From assembly GCA_902522225.1 (NCBI GenBank), contig CABYUS010000011.1:1-32681 (forward strand): 32,681 nucleotides of DNA. The letters are read 5' to 3'. Made by a program: the position numbers and the translations under genes. The notes under the pieces are model-generated. The model searched no databases, was not told the DNA's origin, and saw nothing but the letters and a program-made list of their open reading frames with translations. This DNA comes from an uncultured Pelagibacteraceae bacterium. GTDB taxonomy: Bacteria; Pseudomonadota; Alphaproteobacteria; Pelagibacterales; Pelagibacteraceae. Shown piece after piece: positions 10,043 through 19,241 of the stretch (within the stretch, counting starts at the first letter, position 1; the number at the start of each line of letters is the position of its first letter).

Positions 10043-11597
10043 AACTGATAGCGCTTTATCTAAAATATTAATTATTGATTTTGGTTCTCAATTTACTCAA
10101 TTAATAGCAAGAAAAATTCGAGAACTAGGAGTTTATTCAGAAATTTTAAGTCATAATAAATCAAATAAGATAAATCTTGAAAATGTAAAAGGTATAATTC
10201 TTTCTGGAGGACCATTGAATGTATATCAAGATAAAAAAATAAAATTTGATAATACAATTTTGAAGAAAAATATTCCAATTCTTGGAATTTGTTTTGGACA
10301 TCAGATAATTTCAAAAGAATTTGGTGGTAAAGTTAAACAGTCGAAATTTAGAGAGTTTGGTTTAGCCGAAGTTATAAAAATAAAAAAAAGTTTATTATTA
10401 AAAAATTTTTTTGATAAAAAAAATAAAAGTAAAGTTTGGATGAGCCATTCTGATCAAGTTACCAAACTACCTAGAGGATTTAAGACAGTAGCATACAGCA
10501 AAAATTCAAAATTCGCTATTATAGAGAATTCTTCAAAAAAAATTTATGGTGTTCAATTTCATCCCGAGGTAACACATACAACAAAAGGAAAACAGATTTT
10601 AAAAAATTTTTTATTTGTAATTTGTAAAATAAATAGAAATTGGTCATCTAAGCAACTGAAAAAGAAATTGATTAATGATGTAAGGTCAATGGTTGGAAAT
10701 AAAAAAGTTATTTGTGCTCTATCAGGAGGTGTTGATAGCAGTGTCGTTGCTAAATTGTTACATGAAGCGATTGGTAAGAAACTTTCCTGTATTTTTGTTA
10801 ATACAGGTCTTCTAAGAAAGAATGAAGAAATTGAAGTAGTTAAAACATTTAAAAAAAGATTAAAAATGAATCTAATTTATGTAAACGCAAAAAATATTTT
10901 TTTGAATAAACTTAAAAATGTTTCTGACCCAGAAAGAAAAAGAAAAATTATAGGAAATTTGTTCATTAAAATATTTGAAAAATACTCTAAAAGAGTAAAA
11001 AATGTTGAATTTCTTGCACAAGGCACTCTTTATCCAGATCTAATTGAGAGTAAATCTGTAACAGGAAGTCAAACATCTAAAATCAAGTCTCATCATAATG
11101 TAGGAGGACTTCCAAAAAAAATGAAGTTGAAGTTAGTTGAACCTTTAAAATTCCTATTTAAGGATGAGGTTAGAAAACTTGGTTTGGAACTTAAATTAAG
11201 TAAGGAAATAATAAATCGACATCCTTTCCCTGGTCCTGGTTTAGCGATCAGAATGCCAGGTAATATTACCAAAGAAAAAATATCAATACTCCAAGAAGCT
11301 GACAATATTTTTATTAATGGATTAAAATCTAATAACCTTTACCACAAAATATGGCAGGCATATGCCGCATTATTACCAGTTAAGACTGTTGGCGTGATGG
11401 GGGATAATAGAACTTATGAATATATGTGCTTATTAAGAGCTATTACTTCTGAGGATGGAATGACTGCAGATTTTTTTAGCTTTAATAAAGAATTTATGCA
11501 GAATATATCAAATAAAATTATAAATAACATCAAAGGGATAAACAGAGTAGTCTATGATGTAACATCTAAGCCTCCAAGTACAATTGAACTAGAATGA
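10035..11597 (+). CDS. guaA: GMP synthase (glutamine-hydrolysing)
   Basis: This enzyme converts XMP to GMP using ATP and glutamine, the step after GuaB. At 520 residues it has the usual length. The N-terminal class I glutamine amidotransferase domain has nucleophile C86 in GICFGHQ and H176/E178 in FHPEVTHT. The ATP-pyrophosphatase domain carries the PP-loop SGGVDSS at 230-236. The C-terminal dimerisation and XMP-binding domain contains [14 protein letters not shown] and ends in the family-conserved KPPSTIELE. The gene overlaps the TPR gene upstream by eight bases and the hydrolase gene downstream by four bases (ATGA). Confidence 0.98.
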   Translation: MDKTDSALSKILIIDFGSQFTQLIARKIRELGVYSEILSHNKSNKINLENVKGIILSGGPLNVYQDKKIKFDNTILKKNIPILGICFGHQIISKEFGGKVKQSKFREFGLAEVIKIKKSLLLKNFFDKKNKSKVWMSHSDQVTKLPRGFKTVAYSKNSKFAIIENSSKKIYGVQFHPEVTHTTKGKQILKNFLFVICKINRNWSSKQLKKKLINDVRSMVGNKKVICALSGGVDSSVVAKLLHEAIGKKLSCIFVNTGLLRKNEEIEVVKTFKKRLKMNLIYVNAKNIFLNKLKNVSDPERKRKIIGNLFIKIFEKYSKRVKNVEFLAQGTLYPDLIESKSVTGSQTSKIKSHHNVGGLPKKMKLKLVEPLKFLFKDEVRKLGLELKLSKEIINRHPFPGPGLAIRMPGNITKEKISILQEADNIFINGLKSNNLYHKIWQAYAALLPVKTVGVMGDNRTYEYMCLLRAITSEDGMTADFFSFNKEFMQNISNKIINNIKGINRVVYDVTSKPPSTIELE

Positions 11598-12760
11598 TAA
11601 AAAAAAATAATCACGATTCTGAATTAAACCCAAATCTCGTTATTTTAAAAGACAATAAAGCAAAATGGTATTTACCAGATACGAGGCGAGATGGATATCG
11701 AAACTTACATAAAATAAATAGATATGGAGTTCTATTGAGATCTGATTTAGTTTTAAAACTTAGAGATAACCACCAAAAAAATATTGCCGAAAAAGAAAAA
11801 GTTAAAGAATTAATTAACCACAAGTATTTCTGTTCACTTATAGTTGGAAGAGGGAATGAGATTTTTTTTGAAAAATATGCTGATGATTTTACTCAAGACC
11901 AACCTCAAACAATTATGTCAATAACTAAAATGTTTCTCAATTTATTTATTGGAGAATTAATTGAAAGCAAAAAAATTGATATTAATAATAAAGTTTCTTA
12001 TTATTTACCAAATATTGGATCAGGATATGCATCTGCAAAAATACAAGATGTTCTAAATATGAATATTATCAATTCATATAGTGAAGATTATACTGATCCT
12101 TTTACATCATCCTATTTACATGAGTCCGTATGTGGATGGAGACTCCCAGAAAAACTAGGAGAGGTTCAAGCACAAGAAGACTATTTAAATTCAATTAAAG
12201 CGAATGAAGATAATGACCTTACTAATCATACAGACATAGCACACTATAAGTCTGCAAATACAGATGTAATTGGATTAATTGTTGAAAAAGTAAGTGGCAA
12301 ATCATTAAGAGACTGGATGTTAAAAGCAGTAGAGGCAGCAGGTTTTGAAGATGCACTATACATGGGTACTGACCGTTATGGCATGCCTTGGATTTCAGGA
12401 GGAGGATGTTTAACAACTAGAGATTTTCTTAGATATGGATTGTTATTTTCTAATCTTGGCAATGGTGTAGGTGATAGAAAAATTGGCTCATCATCATTTA
12501 TCGAAAAAACTTTAACAAATGGTGGGCCAAAATATATGGAGCTTGGTAACAATAAATTTGTTTATTACTCTAATTCTACAATGAAATCAGGCGATTGGAT
12601 TGGGCATTCGGGTCTTGGAGGGCAATTTTTAGCAATAAATCTTAAAACTCATATTGTAGCAGCTTATTTTTCAGTCATAGATACACCTTCAGGAACAGAT
12701 GAAGAATATAAAAAGAAAATGATTAATATGCTTGATGAAATTGTATCTGAAAATTATTAA
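11594..12760 (+). CDS. serine hydrolase of the class-C beta-lactamase fold (6-aminohexanoate-dimer-hydrolase-like)
   Basis: This 388-residue enzyme belongs to the beta-lactamase/penicillin-binding-protein-like serine hydrolase family (COG1680). Motif SxxK is at S109-ITK112. The second motif lies in YKSANTD (Y218 to N222), which resembles the NylB branch. The third motif is GHSG near H338. Substrates in this family range from esters and amides to D-amino-acid peptides, so the substrate here cannot be read from sequence. There is no signal peptide; the N-terminus is polar and lysine-rich, which suggests a cytoplasmic enzyme. It is translationally coupled to guaA by an ATGA overlap, and panB follows after eight bases. 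Confidence 0.82.
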   Translation: MIKKNNHDSELNPNLVILKDNKAKWYLPDTRRDGYRNLHKINRYGVLLRSDLVLKLRDNHQKNIAEKEKVKELINHKYFCSLIVGRGNEIFFEKYADDFTQDQPQTIMSITKMFLNLFIGELIESKKIDINNKVSYYLPNIGSGYASAKIQDVLNMNIINSYSEDYTDPFTSSYLHESVCGWRLPEKLGEVQAQEDYLNSIKANEDNDLTNHTDIAHYKSANTDVIGLIVEKVSGKSLRDWMLKAVEAAGFEDALYMGTDRYGMPWISGGGCLTTRDFLRYGLLFSNLGNGVGDRKIGSSSFIEKTLTNGGPKYMELGNNKFVYYSNSTMKSGDWIGHSGLGGQFLAINLKTHIVAAYFSVIDTPSGTDEEYKKKMINMLDEIVSENY

Positions 12761-12768
12761 TTAAATAA

Positions 12769-13542
12769 ATGAATTCTAAAATTAAAAAAATATTATCAAA
12801 AAAAAATAAAAAAAAAATAATCTGTTTAACAGCTTATTCAAAAAGTTTTGCTGAAGTAACTGATAAATATGCAGATATAACTTTAGTAGGCGATTCACTT
12901 GGGTCCGTATTGTACAATTACGACACCACAAAAAAAGTTACCTTAACTCAAATGATAGAACATTCTAAAAGTGTTAGGAAAGGAATAAAAACAAGCCTTA
13001 TGGTGGTTGATATGCCATACAACACTTATAGAAATAAAAAAGAAGCACTAATTAATGCTAAAAAAATAATTAAAAGTACTAAATGTGATGCCGTCAAAAT
13101 GGAAGGTGGTGCAAAAATAAAAGATATAACTCAACATCTTATAAAAAATAAAATACCTTTAATGGGACATTTAGGTTTACTCCCACAAACAGCAGGTAAA
13201 TTTAGGTTTCAAGGAAAAAATAAATCTGAGAAAAATAAACTTCTTAAAGAAGCCAAACTTTTGGAAAGTCTAGGTGTTTTTTCAATGATCCTTGAGTGCG
13301 TTGAAACATCAACAGCAAAAGAAATAACCAAAAGTATTAAAATACCAACAATTGGAATTGGATCTTCTGTGTATTGTGATGGTCAGGTTTTAGTGACGGA
13401 TGACTTATTAGGATTAAATGAAACCAATATAAGATTTGTTAAAAAATTTGCTAATATCAAATCTGCGATAAAAAATGGCCTAAAAAAATTTAAGAAAGAA
13501 GTGACAAATAAAAATTACCCATCAAAAAAATACTCTTATTAA
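12769..13542 (+). CDS. panB: 3-methyl-2-oxobutanoate hydroxymethyltransferase
   Basis: PanB transfers a hydroxymethyl group from 5,10-methylenetetrahydrofolate to 2-ketoisovalerate to make ketopantoate, the first pantothenate step. The 257-residue barrel shows the expected blocks: LTAYSKSFAE near the N-terminus, the metal-binding LVGDSLGSVLYNYD, VVDMPY, VKMEGG, PLMGHLGLLPQ, and IGIGSSVYCDGQVLVTDDLLGL. The N-terminal lysine content is very high, as expected from AT bias. panC and panE are not in the window, so pathway completeness cannot be judged. The stop overlaps the stop of terC on the other strand through a shared TTAA. Confidence 0.95.
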   Translation: MNSKIKKILSKKNKKKIICLTAYSKSFAEVTDKYADITLVGDSLGSVLYNYDTTKKVTLTQMIEHSKSVRKGIKTSLMVVDMPYNTYRNKKEALINAKKIIKSTKCDAVKMEGGAKIKDITQHLIKNKIPLMGHLGLLPQTAGKFRFQGKNKSEKNKLLKEAKLLESLGVFSMILECVETSTAKEITKSIKIPTIGIGSSVYCDGQVLVTDDLLGLNETNIRFVKKFANIKSAIKNGLKKFKKEVTNKNYPSKKYSY

Positions 13543-13549
13543 AAGTATT
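13524..13549 (-). terminator. weak terminator-like hairpin at the terC 3' end
   Basis: Read on the minus strand, AATACT (13549-13544) pairs with AGTATT (13534-13529) around a nine-base loop, followed by a T7 tract (13530-13524). Both the panB and the terC stop codons lie in the loop. On the plus strand the same stem has no T tract. The stem is only six base pairs, so this is tentative. Confidence 0.3.
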
Positions 13550-14150
13550 GCTTAAATGCATCATTAATATTAATGATTCCAGCATCAGCTAAGCCACCGA
13601 TTATTAACTGTATTGCAACTATAAAAATAAAAGCTAATCCAATATAAGCAATCCATAAGTGTTTTTGAATATAGTTTGCTAAATATGTTGCTAGCGCACC
13701 TGTTAGCACAACAGATAAAACTAAACCAAAAATCATAAATCCAAAATAACCTTTAGAGGCCCCAACTACACCAATAACATTGTCAAAACTAATAGTAATA
13801 TCTGCAAATAAGACTTTATATATACTTTTTATAAATGATGGTTCTCTTGATTTTTTTGTTGGAGATTTAATTTTTTGTATTTCAAAAAGATCTTTTCTTA
13901 AATCATTTACAATCCATACTAATAATAGACCTCCAAGTATTTTGATCCAATAAAACTTAAAAAGATAGGTAGCGAATATTGCAAAAATTACTTTAAATAC
14001 TAAAGCACCTACTACTCCCCAAAATATTATTAGTTTTCGATTTTTTGGTACAAAGTTGGATGCGATTAATCCAATAATAATTGCATTATCTGCTGCAAGT
14101 ATAATGTCAATAAATATAATCTGAGATAATATTATAGCTTCTTCAATCAA
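13539..14150 (-). CDS. TerC-family integral membrane protein (YjbE type)
   Basis: This 203-residue polytopic membrane protein has about six to seven hydrophobic segments. The TerC hallmark acidic patches are present: IDIILAADNAIIIG at residues 14-27 and ADITISFDNVIGVVGAS in the second half, with the paired aspartate/asparagine residues within membrane helices. Family members are linked to tellurite resistance and, in some bacteria, to manganese export or metalation of secreted proteins. Which of these applies here is not visible. It is downstream of the TPR/pxpA genes on the same strand after a 66-base gap with no recognisable motif, and it converges with panB. Confidence 0.9.
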   Translation of the reverse strand: MIEEAIILSQIIFIDIILAADNAIIIGLIASNFVPKNRKLIIFWGVVGALVFKVIFAIFATYLFKFYWIKILGGLLLVWIVNDLRKDLFEIQKIKSPTKKSREPSFIKSIYKVLFADITISFDNVIGVVGASKGYFGFMIFGLVLSVVLTGALATYLANYIQKHLWIAYIGLAFIFIVAIQLIIGGLADAGIININDAFKQYF

Positions 14151-14216
14151 TGTAGTTTCTTATTTAAATTTTTAATTATTTTTAAAATATTAATTAATTA
14201 TGTCTGATTTGTGAAA

Positions 14217-14708
14217 CTAATATTTAGATTTTTTAGTTCCATCTATAATTTCTTTTAATTCATTATATTCTTCACAATTACATCCCATTAGCACTTCTAA
14301 TCTCTCCCTTGCAAGATTCATTCTATTAGTTGCAACATACAGTTCTCCAAGATATTCATTTATTCCAACATGTTTAGGGTCAATAGCCAGGCCTTCTAAA
14401 TAAAATTTTTCACCATTTTCAAAATCACCTAATTTTCTAGAGGTAAAACCTAAATAATTTAACGTATCAGCGTTATTTGGTTTCTTTTTATTAGATTTAA
14501 TTAAAAGTTTATATGCTCTTGCATATCTTTTTTGTGCTTTTTCAATTTTTTCTTTTTTTTCATATTTTTTTGCACTTTTTATTAAATTGACTGCTTGTTT
14601 ATATTCGCTTTTATCTTTACCGCCACTACTGCCATCACTACCAGCGGCAAATAAATTTTGCACAAATAATTGGGAAATTAGAAAAATAGCTATTGTTAAA
14701 TATTTCAT
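14217..14708 (-). CDS. secreted TPR-repeat protein
   Basis: This 163-residue protein has a clear signal peptide (residues 1-22, cleavage near LFA-AGS), so it is probably periplasmic. A glycine/serine-rich linker (GSDGSSGGKDKS) follows. Three tetratricopeptide-like units then occur, the best being NNADTLNYLGFTSRKLGDFENGEKFYLEGLAIDPKH (within about 79-114). Near the end is a C-N-C pair (MGCNCEEY). The function is unknown. One base separates its start from the pxpA stop, so the two are probably one transcript. It is a second small periplasmic TPR protein in this window, distinct from the one beside guaA. Confidence 0.78.
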   Translation of the reverse strand: MKYLTIAIFLISQLFVQNLFAAGSDGSSGGKDKSEYKQAVNLIKSAKKYEKKEKIEKAQKRYARAYKLLIKSNKKKPNNADTLNYLGFTSRKLGDFENGEKFYLEGLAIDPKHVGINEYLGELYVATNRMNLARERLEVLMGCNCEEYNELKEIIDGTKKSKY

Positions 14709-14709
14709 A

Positions 14710-15483
14710 TTATATAAATTTTTTCATCTCATTTAATGGTTTTAAAGTTAAACCATTATCATAAAGTTCATTTTTAATTATTTTAGCAGTGTCTAATGAA
14801 CTTTTATTATCCCCATGTATGCAAATAGAGTCTATCTTACAAGGGATTTGCTTACCACTGAGACAATTAAGCGACTGATTTTTTACCATCTTTAAAACAT
14901 GAGATTTTGCTAAATTTGGGTCAGTAATTAACGCATTTTCTTTCAATCTTGATACTAAATTTCCATCATCCTCGTAATTCCTGTCTGCAAATATTTCACA
15001 AGCTATATTTAAATTATATTTATTTCCAGCTGTCTCCATTTTTGAACCAGTAGGAACTAAATATATCAAGTTTTTATCAATTTCTTCAATTGTTTTAGCT
15101 ATGGTAATTGATAATTCCATGTCTTCACAAGCCATATTGTTTAAAGCACCATGTGGTTTTATATGAGTAACTTTCTCGTTATGTTTAGATGCTATAGCTT
15201 GAAGAATTTCATATTGGTTAATTATTAATTTTTTAATTTCACTTGAATTTAAGTTTTGTCTTTTTCTGCCAAAATTTTCAATATCTTTAAATGAAGGATG
15301 TGCACCAATGCTAACATTATTTTTTTTCGATATCTGAATAACTTTACTCATCGTCTCTTCATCTCCTGCGTGATACCCACATGCTATATTTGCTGAATTA
15401 ACAATACTTAATAATTCTGGATCATTATGATCTGAATGGAGCTTAGATTTCTCTCCTAAATCGCAATTTATATTAATTTCCAT
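14710..15483 (-). CDS. pxpA: 5-oxoprolinase subunit A (LamB/YcsF family)
   Basis: PxpA works with PxpB and PxpC as the ATP-dependent prokaryotic 5-oxoprolinase that opens pyroglutamate to glutamate. The 257-residue protein starts with the family pattern INCDLGE (4-10). It continues with NIACGYHAGDE, IGAHPSF, HIKPHGALNN and EIFADRNY, and ends with CIHGDN. Together these are diagnostic of YcsF/PxpA. It is divergent from pxpB across only 27 bases, so the three subunits come from two opposed transcripts instead of one pxpBCA operon. Confidence 0.93.
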   Translation of the reverse strand: MEININCDLGEKSKLHSDHNDPELLSIVNSANIACGYHAGDEETMSKVIQISKKNNVSIGAHPSFKDIENFGRKRQNLNSSEIKKLIINQYEILQAIASKHNEKVTHIKPHGALNNMACEDMELSITIAKTIEEIDKNLIYLVPTGSKMETAGNKYNLNIACEIFADRNYEDDGNLVSRLKENALITDPNLAKSHVLKMVKNQSLNCLSGKQIPCKIDSICIHGDNKSSLDTAKIIKNELYDNGLTLKPLNEMKKFI

Positions 15484-15510
15484 AGTATTAAATATGAATT
15501 ATAACATGTC

Positions 15511-16179
15511 ATGATCAAAAATATAACTAATCTTGGTGACACAGCTCTATATTGTGATTTTGGAGATGAGGTAAACTCTGAAATAAATTCTAATGTAATA
15601 AGTGTTTTTAACATATTAAAAGATGAGAAAATTGAAGGAATAGTAAATTTAGCACCATCCTACAACAAACTAATAGTGTCATTTGATTTAGATGTAATTA
15701 ATTATCAAAAAGTAAGAGATTTAATTAAAAATTTAGAAATAAAAAAAAAAATAGAAATAGAAAATAAAACTATAGAAATTCCTATTTGTTTAGATAACGA
15801 ATTCCAACTTGATCTTAAAAGATTAGAAGAAATTACAAAAATGAGCACTAGTGAAATTTACAAAATTTTTTTCAGCAAAAAATATTTTTGTTATATGACA
15901 GGTTTTATAGCAGGCATGCCGTTTATGGGTGATGTAGATATAAGATTGCAATCAAAAAGATTAGAAACACCTAGGATCAAAGTTCCAAAAGGATCTATTG
16001 GAATTACTGAAAAGTTTTGCAATATCTATACATTTGAAAGTCCTGGTGGATGGAATATAATTGGCAACACACCTATTGAAATTTTTAATAAAAATAAACA
16101 AAATCAGCCGGTTTTAATAAATCCTGGCAATAAAGTTAAATTTTACGAAATAAGCAAAACAGAATATGACAAATACTAA
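15511..16179 (+). CDS. pxpB: 5-oxoprolinase subunit B (KipI family)
   Basis: This 222-residue carboxyltransferase-like subunit is half of the PxpB-PxpC pair that acts with PxpA on 5-oxoproline. The characteristic block runs from MTGFIAGMPFMGDVD (normally GFxPGFAYLGG) through RLETPRIKVPKGSIGI to ESPGGWNIIGNTP. The P of the usual PGF is replaced (FIAGMPF), a mild divergence. The ends overlap pxpC by 14 bases, indicating translational coupling. It heads a plus-strand series running to 21721 in which nearly all junctions overlap. Confidence 0.92.
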   Translation: MIKNITNLGDTALYCDFGDEVNSEINSNVISVFNILKDEKIEGIVNLAPSYNKLIVSFDLDVINYQKVRDLIKNLEIKKKIEIENKTIEIPICLDNEFQLDLKRLEEITKMSTSEIYKIFFSKKYFCYMTGFIAGMPFMGDVDIRLQSKRLETPRIKVPKGSIGITEKFCNIYTFESPGGWNIIGNTPIEIFNKNKQNQPVLINPGNKVKFYEISKTEYDKY

Positions 16180-17125
16180 AAATAATTTTTTTTCTATCAT
16201 ACGCCCTGGCACAAATACTACATATCAAGACCTGGGAAGAAAAAATTTAAATCATATTGGCCTGCCTGTCGGAGGAGCAATGGATATAAGAAACTACAAA
16301 TTAGCTAATAGTTTGTTATCAGATGACAGTGAGACATTAATAGAATTTGCTTATCAAGGTCCATTATTAAAATTTAATGGAAAAGAGGTAAAATTTGCAA
16401 TTACTGGAAATGTAAATTTTAAAATTATTAGATCTAAAGAAACAGAAATTGGTGAATGTTATAGATCTTATAATCTTAAGGATGGTGATCAAATTGATAT
16501 TATCTCAGTATTAAATTCAGTATATGGATACTTGGCTGTAGAGGGAGGATTTCAAACTGATCTATCATTTGGAAGTTCCTCAACTAATACAAATGCAAGA
16601 GTAGGCGGAAATAATGGAAAAAAAATATCCAATGCTAATCAGATTATTCTAAATAATAAAAATTCAAATAATTTTACAAAAAAGCTCAATTATATGAATT
16701 CTAAGATAGAATATATAAGAGTGATTAAAGCTACAAATTATAATTATTTTACCGATATTTCTAAAAATGATTTTTTTACAAAAGAATTTACTGTATCAAA
16801 ATTTTCAGATCGAATGGGCATGAGATTATCAGGGCCAGTTATAAAAAACAATGTAAGTACAAATATTAGATCTGAGGGTATAATAAAAGGTGTAATCCAA
16901 ATTCCTTCAGATGGTTCACCGATCATCATGCTTTCTGATCACGGTACAATTGGTGGTTATCCCAAAATAGCATCAGTTATAAGTGCTGATTTTGATAAAG
17001 TTTCCCAGTTACCTCCTGGATCTAAAATTAAATTTGAAGAAATAACATTAAAAGATGCAGAAAATTTATACAATCTATATAATTTAGAAACGCAAAATTT
17101 AATTAATCAAATAAATCAAATATGA
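16166..17125 (+). CDS. pxpC: 5-oxoprolinase subunit C (KipA family)
   Basis: This 319-residue partner of PxpB belongs to the biotin-dependent carboxyltransferase-like (KipA/AHS2) family. Family features are the N-terminal TTYQDLGRKNLNHIGLPVGGAMD, the internal YLAVEGGFQ, the FSDRMGMRLSGP block, and SDGSPIIMLSDHGTIGGYP. It starts inside pxpB and ends by a four-base overlap with the transporter gene, so pxpB, pxpC and the transporter should be made together. Confidence 0.93.
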   Translation: MTNTKNNFFSIIRPGTNTTYQDLGRKNLNHIGLPVGGAMDIRNYKLANSLLSDDSETLIEFAYQGPLLKFNGKEVKFAITGNVNFKIIRSKETEIGECYRSYNLKDGDQIDIISVLNSVYGYLAVEGGFQTDLSFGSSSTNTNARVGGNNGKKISNANQIILNNKNSNNFTKKLNYMNSKIEYIRVIKATNYNYFTDISKNDFFTKEFTVSKFSDRMGMRLSGPVIKNNVSTNIRSEGIIKGVIQIPSDGSPIIMLSDHGTIGGYPKIASVISADFDKVSQLPPGSKIKFEEITLKDAENLYNLYNLETQNLINQINQI

Positions 17126-17997
17126 ATTTAATACAAAAAATACCTGGACCTTTTTTAATTTTTTTAGGAGCATGCAGCCTTAGTTTTGGAGGATTGATTG
17201 TAAAATCATTTGAGGGTGCAAACTTGTGGCAAATACTTTTTTGGAGATCTTTGTTTTTTATAATTATTGTTACAATTTTTTTATTTATTACTTATAAAAA
17301 AAATTTTTTTACTTCATTTATGAAAGCTGGAGTTCCAGGATTAATTGGTGGTATTGTATTATCATCAGGTTTTTGTGGATATGTATTTGCTATGTATAAT
17401 ACAACAGTTGCAAATACTAATTTTATTATTCAAACTCAGACTATATTCCTTGCAATATTTGGTTATTTTTTTTTAAAAGAAAAAATATCTAAAATCACTT
17501 TATCATCAATAATATTAGCAATTTCAGGTATTATTTTAATGGTTGGAAATTCTTTGTCACCAGGCCAAATGACTGGAAATATCGCAGCATTTATAATGCC
17601 AATATCTTTTGCTTTTCTAATTTTAATTATAAGAAAATACCCTCAGATAGATATGGTGCCCATTCAATTGATTGCTGGTATTTTAGCTATGATAATTGGT
17701 TATTTAATGTCAGTTAAAATCCAGATCTCAATTCATGATATATTTCTTGGATTTCTCGCAGGTTTCTTCCAACTTGGTTTTGGTTTTATTTTAATAACTA
17801 TTGGCGCAAGAACCACACCATCTGCCATGGTAGGAATAATTATGTTAACCGAAGCAGTATTTGGACCACTTTGGGCTTGGTTGTTTATCAATGAAAATCC
17901 CCCGTTTATTGTTCTTATTGGAGGATCTATAGTAATTTTTGCCGTATTGCTTCAATTTCTCAATCTTTTATACAAAGATAAAGTAATCAAAACATAA
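17122..17997 (+). CDS. DMT-superfamily (EamA) transporter
   Basis: This 291-residue inner-membrane protein has about ten hydrophobic segments arranged as two EamA repeats (about residues 8-140 and 150-285). The second repeat contains the typical GFILITIGARTTPSAMVGII and EAVFGPLWAW regions. EamA proteins export or import small metabolites such as amino acids and purines, and the substrate cannot be read from sequence. Its start overlaps pxpC by four bases, so a link to pyroglutamate or glutamate movement is a fair guess, but only from context. It ends in the A of TAATGA shared with the next start. Confidence 0.88.
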   Translation: MNLIQKIPGPFLIFLGACSLSFGGLIVKSFEGANLWQILFWRSLFFIIIVTIFLFITYKKNFFTSFMKAGVPGLIGGIVLSSGFCGYVFAMYNTTVANTNFIIQTQTIFLAIFGYFFLKEKISKITLSSIILAISGIILMVGNSLSPGQMTGNIAAFIMPISFAFLILIIRKYPQIDMVPIQLIAGILAMIIGYLMSVKIQISIHDIFLGFLAGFFQLGFGFILITIGARTTPSAMVGIIMLTEAVFGPLWAWLFINENPPFIVLIGGSIVIFAVLLQFLNLLYKDKVIKT

Positions 17998-19241
17998 TGA
18001 AAATAGCAGTTGTTGGATCAGGTATATCAGGTTTAAGTGCAGCATATTACTTGTCCAAGAAACATACGGTAGATTTATTTGAAAAAGGGAATCACTTTGG
18101 TGGTCATTCATACACTATAGATATTGAATATGAAGAAAAAAAAAATATTGCAGTTGATATTGGTTTTATAGTTTTTAATAAAAATACTTATCCTAATCTA
18201 ATCGATTTCTTTGATGAAAATAAAATTTTATACGAAAAAAGCAACATGTCTTTCTCAGTTAATGTAGATAATGGGAGTATAGAATATAGTGGAAAAGGTT
18301 TGAAAGGATTCTTAACCAACAAGTCAAATATCTTTAATCTAAAATTTATAAAGATGTTTTTTGAAATTATTAAATTTTATAGAAAATGTAGCAATTTATC
18401 TATTAGTAATAGTAATAACGAAACACTTGAGGAATTTTTAAAAAGAGAAAAATTAAGTAAATATTTTGTAAATTATCATATAATTCCAATGGTATCAGCT
18501 ATTTGGTCTATGCCATCAGATAAGGCTAAGAAAATGCCATTAAAATTTTTTATTAATTTTTTTAATAATCATGGCTTATTTAAAATAAAAAATAGACCAC
18601 AGTGGTATACTGTAACTGGTAGAAGCAAGACATATGTAAAAAATATTTTAGGTAAAATAAGTGGAGAATACTATAAAAATTATGAAATAAATAAAATTAC
18701 TAAATCAAATAACAATGTTCAAATTTTTTATGGAAAAGAAAATGAATATTTTATTTATGATAAAGTTGTAATCGCAGCTCACGCTGATGAAGCTTTAAAA
18801 TTAATTGAAAAACCATCCAAATTAGAAACCAAAGTTTTAAATAATTTTCAATATAAAAATAATACCGCAGTAATACATTGCGACGATAGCTATATGCCGA
18901 AAAATAATTTTAATTGGTGTTCATGGAATTCTTCAATGAGTAGTGAAAAAACTAATAGCCCATCAATAACATATTGGTTAAATTTATTACAGAATCTTGA
19001 AATAAAAAAAAATATTTTTTTAACTTTAAATCCATATAAAAAAATTCCACAAGATAAAATTTTTAATACTGTAAATTTTACACACCCATTTTTTGATAAT
19101 AACAGCATTAGGTATCAAAAAGAGCTTTATAAAATACAAAATAAAGAGAATTTATTATTTTGTGGTAGCTATTTTGGTAATGGGTTTCACGAGGATGGTA
19201 TAAAATCTTCTATAGAAATGATAAAGCATTTAAATGATTAA
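17997..19241 (+). CDS. FAD-dependent amine-oxidase-like oxidoreductase (COG2907 type)
   Basis: This 414-residue flavoprotein begins with the dinucleotide-binding fold VGSGISGLSAAYYL (GxGxxG at residues 7-12), with the acidic end of the fold in VDLFEKGNHFGGHSYT. The C-terminus has the second FAD-binding segment LLFCGSYFGNGFHEDGIKSS. This subfamily is almost always found next to DUF1365 and a cyclopropane-fatty-acid-synthase-like gene, as here. It is therefore expected to act on fatty acyl chains of phospholipids together with them, for example as a desaturase or oxidase. Its start overlaps the transporter stop by one base, and its end overlaps the DUF1365 gene by eight bases. Confidence 0.85.
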   Translation: MKIAVVGSGISGLSAAYYLSKKHTVDLFEKGNHFGGHSYTIDIEYEEKKNIAVDIGFIVFNKNTYPNLIDFFDENKILYEKSNMSFSVNVDNGSIEYSGKGLKGFLTNKSNIFNLKFIKMFFEIIKFYRKCSNLSISNSNNETLEEFLKREKLSKYFVNYHIIPMVSAIWSMPSDKAKKMPLKFFINFFNNHGLFKIKNRPQWYTVTGRSKTYVKNILGKISGEYYKNYEINKITKSNNNVQIFYGKENEYFIYDKVVIAAHADEALKLIEKPSKLETKVLNNFQYKNNTAVIHCDDSYMPKNNFNWCSWNSSMSSEKTNSPSITYWLNLLQNLEIKKNIFLTLNPYKKIPQDKIFNTVNFTHPFFDNNSIRYQKELYKIQNKENLLFCGSYFGNGFHEDGIKSSIEMIKHLND

